From Reticulitermes speratus (taxonomy: Eukaryota; Arthropoda; Insecta; Blattodea; Rhinotermitidae): a DNA stretch of 64,000 bases. Under the pieces are notes generated by a model. It was not told the origin of the DNA. It saw nothing but the letters and a program-made list of their open reading frames with translations, and did not search any database. The DNA is taken from assembly GCA_021186555.1 (NCBI GenBank), contig JAJKFL010000008.1, positions 12,889,936 through 12,953,935 of the forward strand. The letters are read 5' to 3'. Shown here in pieces: positions 35,901 to 48,900 of the stretch (position 1 is the stretch's first letter; the number at the start of each line of letters is the position of its first letter). The translations under genes and the position numbers were made by a program.

Positions 35901-38900
35901 ATTTTATTAAAATTCATACAAAAAACTATTCAGAACTGCATTGTTTTATTGACAATAAACATACGTTTTTCACATCAAAATATAAGTACAAACGCCATTT
36001 CACATACAACTATCGTGCTACTTGGCAAATGGAACGCTAATAAAACTACTTAAGTGCGCTCAGATAATTTCACTCAGGATTTATTACATAACAGACACAA
36101 GTCAGGACTTATTAGGTAAGATCAGTTTCAAATTTTGTAAAATTAATTCATTTTTTTAAAGATTAATTTCAAATATGTTTTACCACCCCAAACTTGGTAC
36201 TACTGATGACAGGGTATTATAAATGGTACCAAGTAAAAAATAAGAGGTATTATTTACAATGTGGCCTGCAGACATTTTTTCTCTTGATTTGGCTCTCATG
36301 CCCAGATGGTTGATCACCACTGCCCTACATGATCATTCTCTCCTTCACAGAAAAGTACAGTAACAACCACTAGGCACCTCCCCACCTCCCTGCTGTTTCA
36401 CTTAAAGACTGAGACAGATCCAGTTTCCAGAACGTCATGACTGGTTCTGAATCGTATATAAGGTACAAAGTCCAGAAACCAAGTAATCCCACACATAATA
36501 TACCAGGTTCAGAACCCTTTAGAATTGAAAGACCTGATGGTTTTGACAGTACTGTTCTTAACCTCTACTAACCTTGCATCCCCAATTCTACAACCCACAT
36601 CTCACTACACTCTAGCCCACAGAGTGAACACTTGTTCAACTTTCTTGCATCCCAAAACCCAGATCTTTCATCCACTAATTTGACTGTGACAAAGAATGTA
36701 CCACTCCACAACACTGAACAGACCCCAATAATAAGACCACTTCTTATGATGAGGGTTAAGGATTCCTCATTTCATGCTAAACCTAGGACCCATCCTGGTT
36801 GGTTGTTTTCTCTACCATATGATTTCCTGTGGACGACATTTCTGTTTCAATTTGGAGGCATAACTTACAAAAGATGGTCCTTAACTGAGTCTATGGTGAT
36901 ATCTCCAACACTGAGCGCACTCATGTCATGTCTCTCATCGTCACTTGCTGCTCCTGAGGTTCCATTCTGCCTCGGTTCATCTGTCTTACTCGCATTACTA
37001 CCATCTGAAACAAAGTCAAACAGAGCAACAATCTGAAAATGTACAGATAAGAGGACCTTAATACAATATTTTCATTATACTTCAATGTCAATGCAGGACA
37101 TGTGTCCAACCACAAACTTTTTTGTCCCTAATTATATACAGTGGAACCTCGTTGCATCGTTCCTGGTACTATCGTTTTCCCGCATATATCGTCTGCCTTA
37201 TTTGGTCCTGGAAATAGCCCCATATAAATAACACTATTTTTTCCCGCCTCCATCGTTCCTTGAACTGTTGTTTTATCGCATCGATCGTTCAAAAATCATG
37301 GTCCTGCCGCAACATTTTCCAACATGGATAGTTTTTTTTAAATTTGAAACGATGATTTAGTGCGCTGCACGCACATGTATTGCTGTCTTAGTGCCGCCTA
37401 GTGCTGCATGTTGAATCAAACACCAGAATGAGAAAATTGCCTTCATTTCTATCATTTTGGTTTTCCACGAGATTGAGATGCATGTATATTCTTATACAAG
37501 ATCTTCGAAAGACTCGGGAAAAGTTACTGTTTTACTGTGTGTTAACAGTGATGGAAGTGACAAACAAGTGCCGACTGTTATCGAAAAATCTCCGAAACCG
37601 TTATGTTTCAAGAATATAAAAAAATTACCCTCCAAAAGCCACGTGAACAATAAAGCGTGGATGAACACAGACATTTTTTCTTCATTTCTGCGTTCATTAG
37701 ACGCAAGTATGGGTGCACAAAACAAGAACATTCTCCTCTATGTGGACAATTGTGCTGCACATCCAAAGTATACATCGTTTCTAAGAAATGTAAAAGTCAT
37801 ACGGTACCCGGCAACTTGTACAAGTGTGCTCCAGCCCCTTGATTTAGGGGTAATAAAGTGTTATAAGCAGCTGTATAGAAAACGCCTCATGCAAACAGCG
37901 GTTTGCTTAATGGATGCAGGTAAAGATAGGAAAAAGAAGATAAACGTGTTGGAAGCTTTGCACTACACTGTGGCAGCCTTGCAACAAGTAACCCAGCAGA
38001 CAATTGAAAATTGTTTTCGCAAAGCTGGTTACGTGCAGGGACAATCTTTAGGCGATAGTGACGTCGTATTGACCAACGATGACGACGATTTCCGCCAAGA
38101 CTGGGAAAAGTTCAGTGGCATGAACAAAGATAAATTCGAGGACTACGTCTCTGTGGACAGTCATGTGACAACCTGTGGTGTAGAAACAGTGCAGGAGCTG
38201 TGCGTGAGCCTCGTGGCGTCCGGGAGTGTGGTGGGGGAAGGACGAGAAAAGAATATGGCGAACCCGAAGTTGTGCCGAACTTTGCCGAGACGCATGAAGC
38301 GCTGATGAAAGTAAAATCTTTCTTTTATGCACACAGCATGAGTGACAGTGATCGTGAAAGTGTTCTAGGCCTTGAAAAATCATACTTTGAATTGAGGAGT
38401 AAAGTTTGCACAAAACAAACATCAATGAAAGATTTTTTCAGCAAGAAGTAATAATAATCATTAAATTGTTCTTATCTATAGTTTTTTATGGTTTCCCGGT
38501 ACTACCGTTTTCCCGTATGTATCGTTTTTTTCCATCCGCCTGAAAAACGATGCATAGAGGTTTTACTGTATATCTGCCTTGACCACTTGTCAGCAATAAA
38601 AAAATATGACAAAAGGGTAGGCCTGACCACAGTAAAAATGGCACTCAATGAGGGGCATACTATCTGGAAGTGTCAGAAACAAAAATAAGACATCACAAAT
38701 GATAAAATCTGAAGTGAAATCAATATGGATAACCTGCTTACTAATGGGATATAGCGCTCTGAAAAGCAAAACAAAGTATAGTGCCGAATGCTATTGCATC
38801 TTCCCACACATATTTAACAAAGTCCAGACTTTTGCATATCTGCCAGAAGACTCAGGAAATGCACATACTCAAAATAATCCCACGTAAATAAAAAAAAAAT

Positions 38901-41657
38901 GGCTTAACATAACTTGGCATTGTTCTATCATACCAAGTTTGATCAAAACAGCTAGCTAGTTTGGGCTCTGTTCCCTAAAGTATCTCTGCATCAACGAAAA
39001 ATAACCTTGTAAAACTGTATACATGTTAAACTTATATTTAATATAACCTCACTCACAACATTTTTCTTTGGTACGGAATGGCGAGCATTACGTAAATACT
39101 ACCATGTAAATGATAAAGTGAAAATGTGAAAGTTTGAAACACACTCTGCCATACCTTCTATGTCTGTAGTGCCACCATTAACTACAGGAGCTGAATCCTG
39201 CTGCTCTTGTGCAGTTGGTGAAGGGGCTGACACTTCTCTTCCCTCTATCTTCCCTTCTTCCTCCTCCTCATCCTCTTCATCTGTATCTCTCTCACCAGAT
39301 GCAGACTCACGAACCCCCTCTGGGAGTTCTACTCTACATCGCGGTTGTGTAATGGATGTTGCAGACAATGTCACTCGCTGCAGCTCACTTGATGAATGGA
39401 GATACAAAGCCTGCCCTGTACGTGTAAAAGTCAGGCTAGAGATGCCACTGAAACAATATAAACATGCCACTGAAACAATATAAACAATCTTCACTTGTCT
39501 GCTGTAACACACTCCCAATCATCATTCTCACACATTATGTTTCATATGTTTTCAGAAGCCCACATTATTGCCATGTTAACTAAAATTAAAATGTTCCACA
39601 CAGTAATTTTCATAATTAGCACTTTCTCATTGTGAGTTTTTATGCTTTAACAGCGATGCTGTTGAGGTCTCTGTTCTTCTGGGATACTGCACCGCATCAT
39701 TGGGTGACTGGTGACCCAACACTTTGGGACCACTACGCACTACCAATCACCCAGCAATACAGCACAATATTCCGGAAGAAAGGACAACTCAGTACTTTCT
39801 CATTATTAAGCTACAAATTCTTTTGTTGTGCATAAATCCTTACAAAGAATTCCAATCCCTTGTGGATAGCATTACCTAGCAATCTATGGGCTTTGGCAAC
39901 TACAACTTATGCATGAAATACACCATACTCAAGACACATAAAACTGTCAACATTACCGACTGGACTTGAAACCGTTACTACCTTTTGTCTATGAATTACT
40001 ATAAAGAATGTTCACTGGTCTCTATATGTCCCTTGCAGTTTGATTATCCATTCTACCCCTTTTGTTTTCACGTTTGTTTCTCATGCTTACTTCCCACTCA
40101 GGCATATTATGAGTATGAATAATTTTTAAAAACCCCTTCTGCTTCATTTTAGAAGGATATTTTAGTCAGTTACAACAAACATTTCTTATGATGTGATCTT
40201 GAAATAATTGTACAAATTGATATAAATAGCTACAATATGTCAGCAGTTCTGACATGCAGGATTAAAATGACACAAACCTGCAAACTAAACACTAAAAAGT
40301 TTAAGAAGCATATGAGAGTCCAGTACAGTTAACAGTTTGCAGATGAGTTTTATAATATCACTTGAGAGCAAGAAAAGGCCTAAAATTATTCATAACACTG
40401 AATGGAAATTTATGACTGATGTAAGTGATCTGGAAAACATAAAACACAGCAAATCTCATAATGTTAAAAGGTACAAGGTAGTTAAGCCATACTTAATGTC
40501 CTCCCGTCGGATCACAGCTGCATTAAGTTGCCGCCTAAGTTCTGGTACACTCAGCACAATGCAGTCACCCAAGTTGGTTAAGCACACCAAACAATTTTCT
40601 GAATGCTGGCCACCTGCAGTTGTAAACTGTGCTATACATATGCGCCGCACTCGTGCGCCTTCGTGAGCCGTCAGTTTGAATTTGCAGAAAGGCTTCAAAC
40701 TTGGAAGTGTGAAGATCTAAATGCAGAGATAGAACCAGATTATATACATATAAAGTGCAATGAGATTATTCTCTGGAGAATATACACAGATGACTTGCAA
40801 CAGGTCATCTGCACAAATGTACATGGTATGATAAATCAGTTTTCGGACAGACAGCTATGACAATACTGGACAATAATATGGACAAAGGTATGCAGTGTGA
40901 TCAATTTATTTCTGGGCTGGCTAAAAAGTGATATTACAACAGTTAGGAAAAGAACTCTTTGTTAAGTGGAGAATGAGCAGAATATGTCCAGTTATTTGCC
41001 ATTCATTTTACAGCTGTAGCTTGCATCATCTGATCACTTGGATGTAACACCTTTTGAAATGAGGGTATGTTCAGAAAAATGCAATTTCAAGGACAGCACA
41101 TGGACATAGAAGTTCTGCTTCAAACTTGAATGGTTTTTTTTTTTTTGGGTGGGGTGGGGACAATATCATGCAACTTGGCATGACGTGGTGGTCTCATCAG
41201 CACATCAATCTGCAAGCAGGGTGGATGGAAATGTGATGCAAATAAGAAACTTGTTCATAAAAGATCTGCATCAATATCTGGACCTTGGCTGATGAGGCAG
41301 GAATCCCATTTGTATAATGCTGAAGCATTCTCACACAAGACATGAACATGTGATAAGACTACCACAAACAAATGCTTCCAACAACCATACAATTCATGGC
41401 CTCACTGCATGGTCTACTGAATAATGCCATTAATACATCACTGACATATTTCAAACATCAAGTAGTCATCCTCAGGGCAGAACGGTGTATTTTATATTTA
41501 CAGATCACCACCACCATCTGACCACTTGATGGTTGAAATATGTTGGGGATATGTTAATGGTTTTATTTAATAGGTGCACATATAAACACTGACTGGTGCA
41601 TTATTTATTTTACTAAATGCACAAAAAACACACAGCAGGAGAAAGGCACTTGTGTGT

Positions 41658-41688
<31 letters not shown>

Positions 41689-44600
41689 GGCCCAAACTGA
41701 TATAGTCTCCGTTCTCAGGCCTCAGCTGCACTGCTTCAATGAACACTGTGATGACTGACCTTGAACTGTTCTTCTGAACATATAACAACACGGTGTGGTG
41801 AGTCTTGCTGTTTTGAGCTGCCTTTCTCTACTTCATATGGTTCATGTAGCGGTGAGTTTGTTCCATCTATGACAGCAACGGCTATTACGGGGGCTCGATG
41901 CTTCAGCTGTATTTCTTTACCTAACTGACATGACACATCTTCTTCTGTACGCCTTGTACCCGATGGAATGGTCAAAGTGAATATAAACACTGTGCCATTG
42001 TTGGTTCCCGCCCACAATGTGGCTGTCATCATTTGAACTGCAACACATACCCATTTAAAATAAATTAACTTTAGTTCCAGAACTTTCAAAGAAGAAACCA
42101 CTTTTATCAGTCTCCTTAATACACAAAGCAATCACACTGGGAATACAGGTAGCCCTCGATTAGCGCCGGTCCAATTTGCGCCGATTCAGAATAACACCGA
42201 TTTTGAAACCAGGAGGTCAAAAAGTGAAATATATATATATATTACTATTATTTATAATGTTTTACAATTTTTCTTGTACTGCTTCTTATACTAATTCGTA
42301 ATTCTTACATCGCTGATGTAAGAGGAAGAGGAGGAAAGAGAGGAAGAAGAACTTCCTCTACGTGAAATGAAAACGAGCAATATCCAGCGCATCCTCTCAG
42401 ACATAGATAAACTCACTGATGAGCTCTGCGAGATTGATCACGACTGGGAGCGGAGTGCTACAGCGAAGAGAAGTGTTACGGCATCCATGAGGCCTTATCA
42501 TGAAATTTTGATAGAAAGAAAGAAGAAATCACGACAGTCCACACTGCATGCTTTCTTTTAAAAAACGTGACAATCCTCAACCAGGGACTTTGCCAGAGAA
42601 CTAACGTTGCTACATTACGCCATTGCTGGTTGTAAGTGTACAAAATATATTTTTTTAAATTCCCTTTATTATATTTACATTATTTCAGAGCTTTAAATGC
42701 AATGCCATTATATTACTCGTCAATGTTTGGGTGCCAGGAATGCATGTCATTGACTTCCCATTGATTTACATTATAAAATCGTTTCAATTTACGCCGATTT
42801 CGATTACGCCAGTTCGTCCAGGAACACATCCCCGGCGTAAATCAAGGGCTACCTGTATTGTGGTTAGTGCAAGTGAACTGGAACATTCAGGACAAATTTT
42901 GCAGCAGGATACAAGACACTTGAGCATGTATTTCCAGTTAAACAAGTATTATTCACTTCATAAACACATGTTTTTCATTTGTAATTAGCTAGCATACAGT
43001 GCTGGAAAGACGTTCACTTATACAGTTGTCATTCCACACAGCAAACACACTCCTGAGCAGTTCAGAAGAAATGGGAACAGGTGTAGTAACAAGACTGCCT
43101 TCAAACTAGAAAACACATATCCAAATTTAACCTCCAAAACCAAGCCACAAAAAACCAAACCTTTCCGCAAAATAGTGTATCTACAGTGCTTTGTGTAAAT
43201 GTGGCAATGTCTATATACGAGGAAGGAGCAACTGGCACACCACTGATAATCAAGGCAGCAGCCTACTTGCAATGCTGACTTGTCCTGTTTTCTTCTTCTT
43301 TGTCTTCCTCTTAAACTTTCCTCAACTTGATTATCAATCACCAAGACCAAAGCAGACAATCACAGTCATCTGTAGAATGTGTAAAACTATGTGCCTCTCT
43401 CTACCCGACATCTGAACTTCCACATTTCTAACTTTTCCGCTAAAAACTAATTTTATCATCCACTGTACTCGACTGACTGGTACAACACCTGTTCACGAAG
43501 TTCTTAGACTGCACACACAACCTCCCTTTAAAATGATGTGTTGGCCAAGTCATTATGGGGATGCACTTAGTTGGATGTCTGGATCCTGTTGCTGTTTGCC
43601 ATTCTCTCCTAACATGCCTTATTGTTGAAAGACAACAATTTCTTGATTTACAGAAAAGTGTTCATCAGTGATTTTATAAGGTCATTAATTGAAGCTCTCA
43701 TTTATGTGAAATTTTGTTAAAAAAACTGCAAACTTGTCATGCATTAAAAGTGGCATTTGGCAATGTGGCACACAGCCAATCAACAGTGTCTGAATTATAT
43801 ATGGATTAATAGTGGTCAAAAGTGGTAGAATACAACCCTCAATTCAGTCACTCATCCACAGCACTATTAGATGAAAAAATCAATGCAGCCAAGGCCTTGG
43901 CACATTCAGATTGACAGTTAACAGTATAACAAATGGCAAAGAGAAATACCAATAGGATATGTGTCACAATTTTGTTCGCAAATGTGGACATGTGATGTGT
44001 TTCTGCAAAATTCATTCCGCTACTTCTCATGGCTGAAGAAGGAAGAGGAATGAACATTTGCCCAGCCCTCTTGCAACGTGAGGAAGCAATAAAAACTTCA
44101 TCAAATTAAGTCTAATAGGTGATGAAATGTGGGTCTATGTGTACAATGTCAAAACAAAGCACCAGTCTTCACAATGCAAGTCAAAATCATCCCCCAGATC
44201 AAAAAAATGCGACAAAGCACACTGAATGTGAAAATATGCTGAGTGTTTTCCTCAACTATTGAGGTCTAGTGCATTAGAAGTTCGTTGCTAGATGTCAAAC
44301 AGTGAATCAAGGATTCTGTTTTACAAAGTCCACAAGCAGTGTGAAAGCAATAACCAGAACTTTGGTAGGATCAACAAAGAAAAGAAAAGAAAAGAAAAGA
44401 AAAAAAAAAAAAAAGTTCCACAGCTACCCTACAACCCTGTTATCACTGCAGCAGACTTTCTCCTACTCCCAAAATTGGACGTTAGTTTTAAGTGACACCA
44501 ATTTGAATCAGTAGAGGAAGTACAAGAAAAAGTGCTAGAGCAGTTAACCCAAATACCTTCAAAATCATTTATGAAATGTTGGGGAAAAACAGAGACATTG

Positions 44601-45874
44601 ATGGAACCATCATAATAATGCAGGAGGGGACTATTTCGCAAGGGATGATGTTTATAAAATTTATCTGGTAGTACTATGTCCTATTTTTATCAACCCAAGA
44701 ATTTTTTGAACAGACCCCATCTATTTGACCTGCCACAAACCCGTAACAGACTGATCACTTGCCTCCAGTAAGTACTACTATTATTGATAGTTATTATATA
44801 TATTCTCATCCACTGATACAGCAATAAGGTGAAACACAACAGAATCAGAGAACTGTAGTCATTTCATACTAAACAGTAGTTTTAAATGTCCAGGAAAGTG
44901 AATTCAAAACTGAACTACATACCAGTGATAAGGAAAGTCTTGGCAAAATAAAGGCAGCGTACCATACTGCCTAATGAATCATCCACAGGCCGTGCTTCCA
45001 CTTGTCTCTCCACAGGTTTTGTTTCCGAAGGGCTTAACCCACCAGGACCTGCTGAGGATGAGGACAGAGCTGCTTCACCTGCCCTGCAAGGCACATTCGA
45101 AACATCACACTGGCATGCTAATGGCATGCAAAGGGCAACAGAAATGGTGGTACATACAGTATTTAAATCCTTGTGTTAAAAAAAGTACACATATCATTTT
45201 CAAACCATAGCCTGCCTGATCGAAAAAGTATGATAACATGAATGAATATAAGGTTTTTGCATTACTACGTACTTTCTAAAATTCGCCTGCAGAGACATTA
45301 GTACACATACAGGTCTAAAGTAAATATGGGTAATCAAATTTACCAGGTTTCCACTGAATACCAACATTCAGATTTTTGTTTATGATTCTGAATTGACACA
45401 CAGTTGATTAGGAGCTACAATACAGGTAAATGGACATACATTTTAATACATTTTTGTAGAGCTTAAATAATACATTACAATCATTCAGTCTCATTGCAGG
45501 GTGTTGCTGATTCATGCAAAAACTGTAACTTACGCACTGTATGGGCAAAAACTGTTCTAATATACTATTTCGTCACAGAACAGAACTGCAGAACAATGTA
45601 TTATTAACAAGGCTCACAAAAGTGCCATACAATAAAGAATAGGAAGCCAATACCAACCACACTTTCAATGTAAATTTAAGAAACAATATACAAACACTGT
45701 CCACAAAATCCTATTAACAAAATGCCATACAAAAGTAATTTATACATATATATATATATACATATGTGATACATGAACTCTGCTGCTGCTACAAATGATG
45801 GCAAGAGTAAAAAGAGGGAGCAAGAGAAGTAACTAACTACAACAGTGTAAATAATTTTTCATACCCAACAGTTT

Positions 45875-45915
<41 letters not shown>

Positions 45916-48900
45916 TACAACAAAAGTAAAGTAAAGTTTGCCCTATAACAGGCCATGAGGCCCAGAGGGAGAACTCTTCATTTAACCTTGGTGCTACATG
46001 AGGGTGGGTGGTCAATGCCATGCCCTGGCCGCTTTATGTCCAGGAAAGATACCTGGTACCCACTGTATAGGAGGCTGGGTGGGCCCCAGGGCCAGTCTAG
46101 ACAGGTATGGAAAGGGTTCGAACCCCAGACAGTCCAGCCCATCACCAGATCCTATTATTTCACATCAGTCAACAAAAGGTTTGACTACACATTTCAACCT
46201 ACATGAGGCAAAAAGACACATGGTTAGCTACTAAGTTCAGAATTGTTTCCCTTCAAGCTCACGTAACACAACCTAAAAAATTAAAGACTGCTTGGGCAGT
46301 ATCTTACACTTTGATTCAACAAATAGCAGGGAAGTGTCCGATGTGACATCCTATTGTGTGCAAACTTTGAATCCCATGTCAATATGTAACAAAATACAAA
46401 ATAATTGAACACAAAAACAAGAAGTATATTAGAAATTACCTCCCAATATCATACAGCCAAGTGGCAAGTGCAGACATCCTATGATAGTAACATGTAACTG
46501 ATCATCAATCATGTGGCATAAAAGCAGGAAATCTATAATATCTAATGTATAAAAAATGTAAAACAGCAGTCCTTTTCTGTTTTTTAAAGCTCCATGCCAA
46601 CTGTGTAAGACTGTAGAGGCTGCAGAAATCAGTCCCATGCAATTGGAAAAAAAAAGTCACTAGCATATCAAACATACAGTATCCTGTTATAGGCAAAACA
46701 AAAGTGAAACACAAAGAAAAACAGATACCAAGGCAGAACTGGAAAAGAAGGAGCCTACAGCATAAAAATTATCTATTCTTTCACAGGCCACCCCAGCTGG
46801 CATCTTCTGCTGTAACAGAGACATTCTTCTGTGGCTGAAGGTCTAGTAGATGTGCACTGCAGCCCGCTGAAAGTCTTCTTTAGGTGCTGAGTTTCTCTAT
46901 CAAAACTTTTCAAGTCACATGTCACATACAGCAGTGATTATGACTTTGTGATAGGTGATGTTCAAAACTTGCATGTAGGGAGACAAGAGTACAAGTGTTG
47001 ATTTCAGGCTTCCGCCGCAATGTTGATGAAATCTGTGGTCTTCTGGGTTATTACACGGCGTTGTGTGGTAATTATTTACCGACGTTTCGGGACAACGTAT
47101 CGGTCCCATCCTCACGGAAATCTTGACCCGTGAGGATGGGACCGATATGTTTTCCCGAAACGTCGGTAAATAATTACCACACGACGCCGTGTAATAACTC
47201 AGAAGACCACAGATTTCAAGAGTACAAGTGCATTGTCTGCAGACCATAGAGGTTATGTCCCTGTAAGCCAGCACACCTTCCTCTTTACCAGTACAGTGAA
47301 GAATGGTAGTGTGCCATCTTCTGAATCCATTTGTTCCTACTGCAAACATGTTGATTAAATGAACACTGCTGACATGTGTCTGGAACTTCTCTTGTTCTTT
47401 CTTGATACAGGACCAACCACATACATGCCACTGACATATCTGTACCTCATGGTAGGTTTCACTGAGGCTGTACTCAGTATCTGTCACTCAGAAAGCTAGA
47501 TACAAGACAATGGCTACCCAATCTGTTTGGTCACAGAACTTCCCATTTACTCATTGTTCCACTCCATGATGTAAAAAAATTGGTGTCTGATAGTGGAGTA
47601 CACAATTGACCATGCCCCCCAAACCCACAACTCCATAATAGGAGGGCCCCATGTAATTATTATAAAGTTACTCTGAGACCTCATTACAGGGATCAAAAAT
47701 ACTACCTTCTGTCAGAAGAATCCACAACAAATTTTAGTACTCTATATGTCTGCAGGCCTCCCATACTGTGGGGTCTTATTTCAGCCATAGTGTTCAATAT
47801 ATTCTGAGTGTGAAGGTGACGAGTCCATTGTTTCATTCAGATACAATTCATTCTGACATACATGTATTGCAAGGTGACCAGTACCCTTCGCTGCAGCTAG
47901 TCGGGTAGAAAGGAAAAAAACCACATAACATGCATAGTGGAAAGGCCATATCGTAGGAGTCATCAAATATCCTCTCTGTAGTTGAATATAAGACAAATTG
48001 ATGACTAATACAAAACATATCTAATGATGACTATTAATGCAGTCTGTAGTGTGGAAAAAATCCTTGTTTGCCACATTTTGTCATTTTTACATATGTTTAT
48101 AATTAGTATATCTCAACTGAACACTGTATCACTGTACCCGTCCATACTGTCTTCCATATCCGCTTACTTCTATGTCATTTATAACAGAGCATGTATTTAA
48201 TGACGTGTATTATACCATACCTACCCTCAACCAACTCTATGGTGCAGTATTCTACTTTAAACTTGTGGTCAAAAAATTCCCAGTGTTTTATAAAACCTGA
48301 GGTTCATTTTCATGTTCACACATGCCTGCCACTGAACCCTTTCCTCAGAAAGGTGAAATCCAGTCTACACCCTGACACTGTATTTCCGTAAGATGCATTT
48401 TAATATCGTCCTCCCAGCTACATCACCATGTCACCTTCCCACAGGTTTACGACAAAATTCTGTGTGCGTTTATCTCCTCCCCCACCCATGCTAAATGTCC
48501 TGCTCACCTCATCCTCCTCAATTTGATCACAGTAGTAATATATGGTGAAGAGAATCAAAAAGTGCGCAACAGCTTTAGATCATATGCAATGAAAGTCATC
48601 CAACTTATTCTACATATCAAAATTAGACATACATCTGCTACAAAGTAATGTGATGTAAAACAGATCTGGAAAGGAAACACAGCCAGCCTCACTACATTTT
48701 AGCAATCAATGTGTCAATATCGCTTTAGCCAGAAACAACAAAACCTTGCTCCATGCCATGCCCAATACAGAAACCAAACTATGTGGGAAATAAAAGAGCA
48801 ATTCAGTCTGGAGTGTATGCTGGTTTACCCCAGGGAACTTCTTTGCTCCTCAGCTTCCACCTCTTTCTCAGCTGCTTCTTCTCCAGCCTCAGCTGCCACA

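Noticed and set aside
36632..37036. 134-codon plus-strand ORF
   Set aside because: It overlaps, in antisense, a phase-consistent l(2)gl exon encoding [15 protein letters not shown].
46915..47487. 190-codon minus-strand ORF, one of the longest in the window
   Set aside because: Much of it runs through the foldback element at 46998-47216, and the rest has no recognisable content. It sits in an l(2)gl intron.
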